Source of the DNA: an uncultured Verrucomicrobiota bacterium
GTDB lineage: Bacteria; Verrucomicrobiota; Verrucomicrobiia; Limisphaerales; UBA9464
Reading direction: 5' to 3'
DNA length: 5,898 bases
Assembly: GCA_903864375.1 (NCBI GenBank)
Contig: CAIPFS010000414.1
Coordinates: forward strand, 1 to 5,898
Shown: in pieces, positions 1 through 5,561 of the stretch
How the letters are laid out: each line of letters starts with the position of its first letter
How positions within the stretch are numbered: the stretch's first letter is position 1
Program-made: the position numbers and the translations under genes
Notes under the pieces: generated by a model
The model's database searches: none
What the model was told of the DNA's origin: nothing
The model's input: only the letters and a program-made list of their open reading frames with translations

Positions 1-1022
1 AGGTATTGGTCCGGCTGAAGGCCTCGGGCATTTGCCACACCGATCATGCCTCTCTTTCGTGGGGGCGGCCGCTGGTGCTGGGGCATGAAGGTGCCGGTGT
101 GGTTCAGTCGGTGGGGCCCCGGGTGACCGGGGTGCGGCCGGGTGATTCTGTCGTCCTGAACTGGGCCATTCCGTGCGGCACCTGTTTCCAATGCGCCCGG
201 GGATCGCAGGTCCTGTGCGAATCCAGCCGCCCGGCACATGTCCTGCAGCGATCGGACGGACACGCCCGGCCGGATGGCACCCTATGGCGTTCCCAACCGG
301 TGGACCGGTCGTTCAATCTCGGAACCCTTTCGGAGTGGACTTTGGTCCGCGAGGCTGCGGTGACAGCCATTGATCCCACCATTCCCTTTTCCAGTGCCGC
401 CATCGTGGGCTGCGGCGTGATGACGGGCTTCGGTTCGGTCGCCAACGTGGCGCGACCCGACCCTGGGACCAGCGTTGCGGTGATCGGCTGCGGCGGGGTG
501 GGGTTGAACGTCATCCAGGCGGCCCGCCTTGCCCGCTGTGGCCTGATAGTGGCCATTGATCCCCGGCCCGGAAGTCTGGAGCGGGCCCGCGAGTTCGGTG
601 CCACCCATGCCCTGTGCGTGGCACCCGGCGACGTGGAACTTCGGCAGGTGGCGCATCAGGTGCGGGAATGGACCGGGGGCCGTGGTGCAGATTTTGCCTT
701 CGAGGCCACAAGCATTCCCCGCCTGGCCTTTGCACCGCTCCGGCTGATTCGGGATGGGGGTATGGCGTTGCAGGTGAGTGGCATCAACGACCCGGTGACG
801 GTTGAGATGCCGTCCTTCATGTGGAATAAAACATACGTCACGCCACTCTACGGGGGTTGCGTTCCGGCCCGCGATTTCCCCCGGATTTTTGGCCACTATC
901 AGCGGGGTGAATTGAGGCTCGACGAATTGGTCACCCGCACGTATCGCTTGCCGGACCTGGCCGTGGCCCTTGATGACATGATGGAGGGACGAAACGCCAA
1001 GGGCGTCATTCTTTTCGATTAG
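1..1022 (+). CDS. Zinc-dependent alcohol dehydrogenase, MDR family (5' end missing)
   Basis: This is a cytosolic NAD-linked alcohol dehydrogenase of the medium-chain (MDR) superfamily, oxidising an alcohol or hemithioacetal to an aldehyde or ester-level product; the substrate cannot be read from sequence. The reading frame is open from base 3 and enters in the middle of the usual N-terminal strand (VLVRLKASGICHTD), so roughly 25-35 residues lie before the window and the TTG at base 6 is not the start. Counting that TTG as residue 1, catalytic zinc ligands are C10 (GICHTD), H27-E28 (LGHEGAG) and C136 (VGCGVMTG). The structural zinc lobe is C57, C60, C63 and C71. The Rossmann motif GCGGVG lies at 161-166, followed by an acidic strand end (IVAID) that fits NAD rather than NADP. 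The loop after CHTD is short (HASLSWGRP) and lacks the longer segment of glutathione-dependent class III enzymes. The family call is secure; substrate and gene name are not. It is followed after 15 bp by an esterase gene. Confidence 0.93.
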   Translation, partial: VLVRLKASGICHTDHASLSWGRPLVLGHEGAGVVQSVGPRVTGVRPGDSVVLNWAIPCGTCFQCARGSQVLCESSRPAHVLQRSDGHARPDGTLWRSQPVDRSFNLGTLSEWTLVREAAVTAIDPTIPFSSAAIVGCGVMTGFGSVANVARPDPGTSVAVIGCGGVGLNVIQAARLARCGLIVAIDPRPGSLERAREFGATHALCVAPGDVELRQVAHQVREWTGGRGADFAFEATSIPRLAFAPLRLIRDGGMALQVSGINDPVTVEMPSFMWNKTYVTPLYGGCVPARDFPRIFGHYQRGELRLDELVTRTYRLPDLAVALDDMMEGRNAKGVILFD

Positions 1023-1037
1023 TTTCCCTCCGACCTC

Positions 1038-1892
1038 ATGAATGGTTCTTTTCGTACCGTGGAGCTTTCCGATCCGCGCTTTGAGCGGGATGGCCTGCGG
1101 TTGGTGACGGTCAAGAGTCCTTCGCTCAGGCGGAGGGCCGACCTCACCGTCTGGATTCCGGAGGCACCCGCGGGCGACCAACCGGTTCCGCTGGTCATCC
1201 TGCTGCATGGTGTCTACGGATCGCATTGGGGTTGGGCCTGGAAGGGGGGGGCCCATCGCATCGTGTCGGCTCTCATGGCTGCCGGTGAGGTTCCACCCAT
1301 GGTGCTGGCCATGCCCAGCGATGGGCTCTGGGGGGATGGTTCGGGCTATGTGCCGCACGACGAGGCGGACTACGAGCGCTGGATCATCGATGAGGTGCCC
1401 GCAGCCGCCTTGCAGGCCGCACCCTGCCTGACGCCGGCAGCTCCTGTTTTTCTGGCCGGCCTCAGCATGGGTGGTTTCGGTGCCCTGCGGATCGGAGCAA
1501 AGTATCGACGAGCCTGTGCCGGCATGTCCGGTCATTCCTCGGTCACGCGCATCCGGGACCTGGATGACTTCGTCATTGAATCCCGGGGTGAATGGAGTCG
1601 GGAAGATGACGACGAGTCCGTGCTGGCGGCCATGACGGGCGGGCGTGGTCCGCTCCCGCCATTCCGGTTCGATTGCGGGACCGAGGACCCGCTGTTGTCT
1701 TCCAATCGCAAGCTCCATCGCGATCTCGATGCCGCTGGCATCCGGCATCACTACGAGGAATTTCCTGGGGGTCATACCTGGCCGTATTGGGAGGCGCATC
1801 TGGCGGATTCACTCCGTTTTTTTGCCGCGGTGCTGGCTGACCGCCAACCCCGGTTGAAAGTCGAACTGAGCCGCCGAAAGCCCGTCGAATGA
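1038..1892 (+). CDS. Alpha/beta-hydrolase esterase (esterase D / antigen 85-like)
   Basis: This 284-residue serine esterase belongs to the esterase D/antigen 85 family (PF00756-like) and hydrolyses carboxylic or thio-esters. A full catalytic triad can be proposed: nucleophile S143 in GLSMGG, acid D217 in CGTEDPLL, and H246 in PGGHTWPYW. The LLHGVYG segment near residue 57 is the expected oxyanion-hole strand-turn. There is no signal peptide, so it is probably cytoplasmic. The ATG at 1038 opens 15 bp after the dehydrogenase stop, which suggests cotranscription; no clear Shine-Dalgarno sequence is present between them. The pairing recalls the formaldehyde dehydrogenase plus S-formylglutathione hydrolase layout. 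However, the nucleophile elbow is GLSMGGFGA rather than the GHSMGGHGA of S-formylglutathione hydrolases, so a general acyl esterase is the safer call. The physiological substrate is unknown. Confidence 0.9.
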   Translation: MNGSFRTVELSDPRFERDGLRLVTVKSPSLRRRADLTVWIPEAPAGDQPVPLVILLHGVYGSHWGWAWKGGAHRIVSALMAAGEVPPMVLAMPSDGLWGDGSGYVPHDEADYERWIIDEVPAAALQAAPCLTPAAPVFLAGLSMGGFGALRIGAKYRRACAGMSGHSSVTRIRDLDDFVIESRGEWSREDDDESVLAAMTGGRGPLPPFRFDCGTEDPLLSSNRKLHRDLDAAGIRHHYEEFPGGHTWPYWEAHLADSLRFFAAVLADRQPRLKVELSRRKPVE

Positions 1893-2017
1893 TCCCGGTA
1901 TCACCGTGTGACCGGTCCATCGATCCGCCGACCCACCAACTATAGGGTCCGGTTCACCCGCGTCCTCGACGCCCAGGTGCCTTTCGAACGGGAGAGGTGA
2001 TCATCCTCGCAATGATT

Positions 2018-2110
2018 GGGGACAAGTCCCTCGCGACGCAAGTCCCTCCAAAGGAGGGACATTCAACGGAGGGACGCGCTCCTGCAAGTCCCCATATCGA
2101 TTTCGACCAC
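2018..2110 (+). repeat. Palindromic intergenic repeat, copy 1
   Basis: This is a REP- or MITE-like element built from alternating GGGAC and GTCCC words. It starts with GGGGACAAGTCCC (2018-2030), has a perfect 8-bp stem with AAA loop (GTCCCTCC 2042-2049, GGAGGGAC 2053-2060), a second GGAGGGAC at 2068-2075, and ends with CAAGTCCCC followed by an AT-richer tail to 2110. The 26-base right end (2085-2110) matches the reverse complement of 3034-3059 at 22 of 26 positions, which sets copy 2 in the opposite orientation. Its core (2035-2093) also matches 3086-3144 in direct orientation at about 80 percent, because the element is itself imperfectly palindromic. It carries no coding sequence. Confidence 0.75.
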
Positions 2111-2121
2111 CTTCGCCAGCA

Positions 2122-2141
2122 GACGACCTCGCCCGGTCGTC
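2122..2141. other. Perfect 7-bp hairpin
   Basis: GACGACC and GGTCGTC form a perfect 7-bp stem around the loop TCGCCC, 12 bases beyond the end of repeat copy 1. No U-tract follows on either strand, so it is not a standard intrinsic terminator. It could be part of the repeat's flank or an RNA structure in the leader of the gene at 2287. A stem of this size in GC-rich DNA may also be chance. Confidence 0.35.
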
Positions 2142-2286
2142 CGGAGCTGGAGAAACCCCGTTATTTGGAAGCATGTCTGCGCGACGTTGAATGGTCCGCC
2201 CGAAAAATATTCGGTTCGCCCCTCCTTGCCATCCCGGGCGGTTGCAACGACAGGTTCCGCCCCCGATTCCCGGGGATGATTTTGCC

Positions 2287-2958
2287 ATGAAGGTTAAAGG
2301 ACTGAACGACGCCGATTTTCTCGCCCTGCTCGAACGGGTGCTTCCCACCACCACCCCTGATCCCCGCCTGGCCTCGGCGATTTATGAGGAGGTCGCCCGC
2401 CAGATTCGACTGATCAACAGTGTCAAGTCGTTCGAAAAGTATTGTGCTGAAGGGTCACTGCCCGACCTCGAACCGGCAACCGTGGCCGAATTCAAGGGAC
2501 GGCTGGAGGAAACCTTCGGAGCGGAAAAGGTGACCGTTGCTCCCAGTGAAAAGGGCGACTCCGTGGCCGTCGAAATCCATCTGCCGGACCGCAAGGTCGC
2601 GAATCGCTTGAAAGTCCTTCCCCCCGGCACGGTCGAAGAGGAGGAGACCAAGGCGGTTTATGTGCCGTTTCCGGTGACTTTGCCCGACGATCCGGACCTG
2701 GTCTGGATACTGGCGCGCCGTGATGACCTGGCTCCTGAAGAGGCGGCCCGGGCATTGACCGGACTGGAAGAGGAGTTTTGGGAAACCAAGGCGGGCCTGA
2801 AATTGCTGAAGGACCGGGTTGAAAAGAATTTTGCCGAGTTCATCGCGAATGTTCCCGCCGCCGCCCTGGCCGACCATGGACTCAAGCGTCATTACAAGGA
2901 GCCCGAACCCCGCAAGACCCTGCATCGGGGACCCTCACAACCGGGTGCGGAGAGCTGA
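2287..2958 (+). CDS. Hypothetical protein, family not recognised
   Basis: This encodes a 223-residue soluble protein that I do not recognise. I chose the ATG at 2287 over in-frame codons further upstream (open to 2191) because GGGGA at 2272-2276 lies 10 bases before it, and because the extra upstream residues (PPCHPGRLQRQ and similar) look like translated intergenic DNA. The N-terminal half (about residues 5-75) is rich in predicted helix, with an Asp-Leu-Glu-rich pattern. Residues about 78-110 alternate as strands (KVTVAP, VAVEIHLPD, NRLKVLPPG) and are followed by an acidic run, EEEETK. Residues about 145-200 look helical and charged, and the last 20 are basic, proline-rich and probably disordered. 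There is no signal peptide or membrane segment. It stands alone between two inverted copies of an intergenic repeat, with no operon partner. It is very likely a real gene, judging by length, composition and absence of a better frame, but its function is unknown. Confidence 0.75.
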   Translation: MKVKGLNDADFLALLERVLPTTTPDPRLASAIYEEVARQIRLINSVKSFEKYCAEGSLPDLEPATVAEFKGRLEETFGAEKVTVAPSEKGDSVAVEIHLPDRKVANRLKVLPPGTVEEEETKAVYVPFPVTLPDDPDLVWILARRDDLAPEEAARALTGLEEEFWETKAGLKLLKDRVEKNFAEFIANVPAAALADHGLKRHYKEPEPRKTLHRGPSQPGAES

Positions 2959-2988
2959 AGGTCGCGGGTTGCCTGCGTTTTGGAACTG

Positions 2989-3004
2989 ACCCGGGGTCCC
3001 GGGT
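2989..3004 (+). terminator. Possible terminator hairpin after the hypothetical gene
   Basis: ACCCGG and CCGGGT form a perfect 6-bp, all but fully GC stem around the loop GGTC, 31 bases after the stop at 2958. No T-run follows (the next bases are GAATTGGAGG), so it would be a poor intrinsic terminator by the standard model. The strongly structured repeat copy 2 immediately downstream could contribute to transcript ending. Confidence 0.3.
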
Positions 3005-3033
3005 GAATTGGAGGAGCTGGGAATCCAACAATT

Positions 3034-3150
3034 GTGATTAAAATCGAAATGGGGACTTGTCCCGCGGTGGCGGGACGTCCATCCGGACGCAAATCCCTCC
3101 GCAGGAGGGACTTGTATCGGAGGGACTCGCTCCTGCAGGTTCCTGATCCC
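3034..3150 (-). repeat. Palindromic intergenic repeat, copy 2 (inverted)
   Basis: This is the second copy of the GGGAC/GTCCC repeat. Read on the - strand, its last 26 bases (3034-3059 on +) match the right end of copy 1 at 22 of 26 positions. Within it are a perfect 7-bp stem with GGTG loop (GTCCCGC 3059-3065, GCGGGAC 3070-3076), a 5-bp stem (CGTCC 3076-3080, GGACG 3085-3089) and the shared TCCCTCC-GCA-GGAGGGA hairpin (3094-3110). It is longer than copy 1, mainly because of the extra GTCCCGC hairpin. It lies in the gap between two convergent 3' ends and codes for nothing. The outer boundary near 3150 (GATCCCC) is approximate. Confidence 0.75.
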
Positions 3151-3242
3151 CTGCTGGGCTCTCTCGATTGAGCAAAACCTTTGGACCAGCCTGAAACGAC
3201 CAAGGGACAGGATATTTATCGTTCACGACGACGTGCCTGCCC

Positions 3243-3626
3243 TTACTTCGGATGGCTCAAGGTGTTCCTTCGTTCCAGGAATGCCATCCAACTGGCCACT
3301 GGCACACGCCAACTGGCCCGCTTTCGTGGATGGGCCTGCCGCTCGCGCTCCAGGAGTTCGTGGACCTGAACCTCGGGTCGACCCCATCTCTCCGCCAGGA
3401 CCCGCAAAAAGCTCGGTGGCACCCGCACGCTCCCGCCATCCCCGCCCACGTCCAGGGCGGCCAGCGCTCCTTCCTCGATCAGATCGATGATGTGCTGGGG
3501 AGTCACCCGCAATCGGGCCGCACATTCGTGGACATAGAGCACGGTTCGACCGGGAAATTGCATCCCGGAGTCGACCCCTGCCGGATTTCCCGCAACGGGC
3601 GGCGATGTGATACCATTCAGTTTCAT
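3243..3626 (-). CDS. Excisionase/MerR-like helix-turn-helix protein
   Basis: This 127-residue protein is predicted to bind DNA. Residues about 30-60 (LYVHECAARLRVTPQHIIDL, then IEEG and LDVGG) match the pattern of excisionase-type helix-turn-helix domains: a short strand, helix, turn, recognition helix, then an LxALDVGG strand leading into the wing. Two similar wing-like segments follow, SVRVPPSFLRVLAERW at 66-81 and SWRVPVASWMAFLERRN at 105-121. A second wing is unusual for a single domain of this type. I chose the ATG at 3626; the frame is open to a TTG at 3656, but that would place the start inside the operator and promoter region. The gene is divergent from the XRE regulator at 3696 and probably shares its control region. 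In the family such proteins serve as recombination directionality factors or small regulators; no integrase is present here, so the role is uncertain. Confidence 0.75.
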   Translation of the reverse strand: MKLNGITSPPVAGNPAGVDSGMQFPGRTVLYVHECAARLRVTPQHIIDLIEEGALAALDVGGDGGSVRVPPSFLRVLAERWGRPEVQVHELLERERQAHPRKRASWRVPVASWMAFLERRNTLSHPK

Positions 3627-3721
3627 AGATGATTGACTTCTGCATTTATTCTGCAATTCTGCGCAAATAATTGGCGCAGATAGTCTGCTGTCAAGATGAA
3701 ATACGCAGATAAAATGCAGAA
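3627..3721. promoter_or_regulatory. Divergent promoter region with clustered operator-like sites
   Basis: The pentamer TCTGC or its complement GCAGA occurs seven times between 3639 and 3720 (3639, 3650, 3658, 3676, 3684, 3705, 3716). The two at 3658-3664 and 3674-3680 extend to a perfect 7-bp inverted repeat, TCTGCGC-N9-GCGCAGA. The outer pairs, TTCTGCATTTATTCTGC (3638-3654) and the complement of 3705-3721, agree at 15 of 17 positions in opposite orientation, and each holds two pentamers 11 bp apart, one helical turn. Candidate -35 boxes are TTGACA on the - strand (3694-3689) and TTGACT on the + strand (3633-3638), both with only weak -10 matches. The likely ligand is the XRE protein encoded at 3696, acting on both genes; this is inference. 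Confidence 0.65.
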
Positions 3722-4055
3722 CTTTGCGATACGTCTGATTGCTGCCCGGCGGCGGTGTGCCCTGACACAGCAGGAACTGGCGGCCCGGGCGCAGGTTTCC
3801 CTCCGTTCCATTCAGGTCTGGGAGAACGGGACAATGAATCTACCTCGACCCAATCTTTTACGCAGACTATGCGCAGTATTGGGTGTCTCTCCAGAATCGT
3901 TGCTCGAGGACGACAAGCCGGTAAACGAAACGGGTGTCTCCCAACCTTTGAAGGTTATACCCACCTGGTTGGAAACCCTTCACGACCGGTTGGGAGGGAT
4001 GGAGCCCGAGCGGCGGGATGCCCTGATTCACGCCATTCTGGCATTTCTCAACTGA
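3696..4055 (+). CDS. XRE/Cro-family helix-turn-helix regulator
   Basis: This 119-residue cytoplasmic transcriptional regulator has an XRE/Cro/cI-type domain in residues about 10-70. The helix-turn-helix is helix 2 TQQELAARA (24-32) and recognition helix SLRSIQVWENG (35-45), followed by the usual PRPNLLRRLCAVLGVSPESL. A linker (about 72-87) leads to a C-terminal helical tail, IPTWLETLHDRL...RRDALIHAILAFLN, which may serve in dimerisation. The start is either ATG 3696 or ATG 3714; neither has a Shine-Dalgarno sequence. With the upstream start, the first codons overlap an operator-like site (3705-3721), which suggests that the protein represses its own synthesis. It is divergent from the excisionase-like gene and converges on the DUF1501 gene with 33 bp between stops. 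The family call is strong; the targets are inferred. Confidence 0.9.
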   Translation: MKYADKMQNFAIRLIAARRRCALTQQELAARAQVSLRSIQVWENGTMNLPRPNLLRRLCAVLGVSPESLLEDDKPVNETGVSQPLKVIPTWLETLHDRLGGMEPERRDALIHAILAFLN

Positions 4056-4088
4056 GGTCCCGGTAGCGCGGCATCGTCTTGAGCATTG

Positions 4089-5561
4089 TTAAGTCAACAA
4101 GCCGGTGATCACGTCGCCATGGACGTCGGTCAACCGGCGATTGATGCCATTGTGGTAAAAGGTCAGCCGCTTGTGGTCGATGCCGAGGAGGTGGAGGATG
4201 GTGGCGTGGAAATCCGGGACCGTCACCTTGTCCTCACCCACGAAATACCCAATTTCATCGCTGCTGCCGTGGTGGTATCCAGCCTTCACTCCAGCACCAG
4301 CGAGGAAGCAGGTGAAAGCGCTGGGATGATGGTCCCGACCGGGGGCATCGATGCCTTGAGTGGCCGGGCTCCGACCAAATTCGGTCGACCAGACGAAAAG
4401 CGTGTCCTCCAGCATGCCGCGTTGCTTGAGATCCTGAATGAGGGCAGCCACGGGGCGGTCCATGGTGGCCGCCTGGGCGTCATGGTTCTCCCGGAGATTT
4501 TCATGACCGTCCCAATTGATCCGGGGGCTTCCGAAGGAGCCCCCGTTGAAGATTTGGACGAAACGCACACCCCGTTCGAGAAGGCGTCGGGCAAGGAGGC
4601 AGTTGTGGGCAAAACCCTTGTTGGCCGGGTCATCGAGGCCGTAGAGCGCGCGGACGGCGGGCGGTTCGGAATGGATCCCGACGGCTTCGGGAATGCTGAC
4701 CTGCATGCGGGCCGCCAGCTCGTAGGATCGCAAACGGGCGGCGAAGGCCTCATCGCCGGGATGATTCCGAGCAAAATCGCGGTCCATTTGTGCCAGGAGC
4801 CGAAGGTCGGCGGTCCGTGCCTCCGGGGAAAGGCTGGCCGGGGATTCCAGATTCGCGATGGGGGCGCCGGTGCCGGTTCGGAAACCGACGCCTTGATGAT
4901 TGGCTGGCAAAAAGCCGGAGGTCCAATTGATCGAACCGCCGGCCGGCAGTCCACGGGGGTCGGGCAGGACCACAAAGGCCGGAAGGTTCTCGTTCACCGT
5001 ACCCAACCCGTAGCTCAGCCAGGCTCCCATGCAGGGAAAGCCATTCAGGGTGAACCCGGTGTTCATCTGGAAGGTGGCCGGGGTGTGATTATTGCTCTTG
5101 GCGGTCATCGAATGGATGAAGCAGAGGTCATCCACGCAACCGGCCAGATGGGGTAACAAATCGCTGACCCAGCCGCCACTGTTCCCATGCTGACGAAAGG
5201 GATAGGCGCTCTTCATCAACTTGCCCGGTTGCCCGAAAAATCCGAGGTTTTCCCCCTTTCCTTCGAGGCTTTTACCGTGGGAGCGCTCCAACTCGGGTTT
5301 GTAGTCGAAGGTGTCGAGGTGACTGACGCCTCCGCAGCAAAACACCTGCACGACCCGGCGGGCCCTGGGGGTGAAGTGGGGTGTTGCGGCGGATGAGGGT
5401 CCACCGGCAGCCATCTCAGCCCGTGCCTGGTCGCGGCTCAGCAACCAAGCGAGGGCCACGCCGCCGAGACCGCCCGCCGAGTTGGAAAGGAAATGCCGAC
5501 GCGACAACAAGGCGGACGTCGACTCCCGAATCGCCTCTGGCCGTGTCGATTCAGTGAACAT
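4089..5561 (-). CDS. DUF1501 family protein, Tat-exported, sulfatase-like fold
   Basis: This 490-residue protein belongs to the DUF1501 family, which is distantly related to the alkaline phosphatase/sulfatase superfamily. The start is ATG 5561: it lies 20 codons before an exact twin-arginine motif, SRRHFL (20-25), which leads into a hydrophobic stretch and a possible ARA cleavage site (46-48). Codons upstream of it overlap the preceding gene in another frame and are not used. The mature part opens with VVQVFCCGGVSHLDTFDYKP (70-89), the typical conserved strand and SHxDTFD motif. Later come HGK, TEFGR (393-397), GRDHHP, and a C-terminal HATILHLLGIDHKRLTF, all expected for a complete member. 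Its length is normal and no defects are visible. It overlaps the 3' end of the DUF1553 gene by 11 bp, so translation is probably coupled. Such pairs are abundant in Planctomycetota and Verrucomicrobiota and have been linked by context to exported polysaccharide metabolism, but the biochemical activity is not established. Confidence 0.93.
   Translation of the reverse strand: MFTESTRPEAIRESTSALLSRRHFLSNSAGGLGGVALAWLLSRDQARAEMAAGGPSSAATPHFTPRARRVVQVFCCGGVSHLDTFDYKPELERSHGKSLEGKGENLGFFGQPGKLMKSAYPFRQHGNSGGWVSDLLPHLAGCVDDLCFIHSMTAKSNNHTPATFQMNTGFTLNGFPCMGAWLSYGLGTVNENLPAFVVLPDPRGLPAGGSINWTSGFLPANHQGVGFRTGTGAPIANLESPASLSPEARTADLRLLAQMDRDFARNHPGDEAFAARLRSYELAARMQVSIPEAVGIHSEPPAVRALYGLDDPANKGFAHNCLLARRLLERGVRFVQIFNGGSFGSPRINWDGHENLRENHDAQAATMDRPVAALIQDLKQRGMLEDTLFVWSTEFGRSPATQGIDAPGRDHHPSAFTCFLAGAGVKAGYHHGSSDEIGYFVGEDKVTVPDFHATILHLLGIDHKRLTFYHNGINRRLTDVHGDVITGLLT

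Larger units (their letters stand above)
1893..2286. other. Intergenic region with repeat element and hairpin
   Basis: These 394 bases hold no gene I can support. They contain the first copy of a palindromic repeat (listed separately) and, downstream of it, a perfect 7-bp stem with a 6-base loop (GACGACC...GGTCGTC, 2122-2141) that has no T-run after it. A 97-codon open frame (1997-2290) runs through the repeat and ends on the start codon of the next gene, but its first half is simply translated repeat and it resembles no family. No convincing -35/-10 promoter was found for the downstream gene. Confidence 0.6.
2959..3242. other. Intergenic region between convergent genes
   Basis: This stretch separates the 3' ends of the hypothetical gene (+ strand) and the excisionase-like gene (- strand). 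It holds the GC hairpin at 2989-3004 and repeat copy 2. From about 3151 to 3242 I see no gene, hairpin or promoter that I can support. Confidence 0.6.

Noticed and set aside
282..1799. 505-codon open frame on the - strand opposite the dehydrogenase and esterase
   Set aside because: It lies antisense to two genes with clear catalytic motifs and its translation has low-complexity His/Pro/Gly/Arg composition with no domain; long antisense frames are common in GC-rich DNA.
1895..1915. Possible stem GGTATCAC / GTGTGACC after the esterase gene
   Set aside because: Only 6 of 8 positions pair, the loop is a single base and no T-run follows, so it cannot be supported as a terminator.
1939..1948. ACTATAGGG-like word resembling the end of a T7-type phage promoter
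   Set aside because: Only the last few bases match and the upstream part of such a promoter is absent; a short chance match.
1997..2290. 97-codon open frame through repeat copy 1, ending in an ATGA overlap with the gene at 2287
   Set aside because: Its first half is translated repeat and no domain is visible; the ATGA overlap looks accidental.
3223..3645. 140-codon - strand frame overlapping the excisionase-like gene
   Set aside because: Its translation is Gly/Arg/Pro-rich without a fold signal, while the other - strand frame carries a recognisable helix-turn-helix pattern.
4086..5156. 356-codon open frame on the + strand opposite DUF1501
   Set aside because: It is fully antisense to a complete DUF1501 gene with conserved motifs, and its product shows no recognisable domain.
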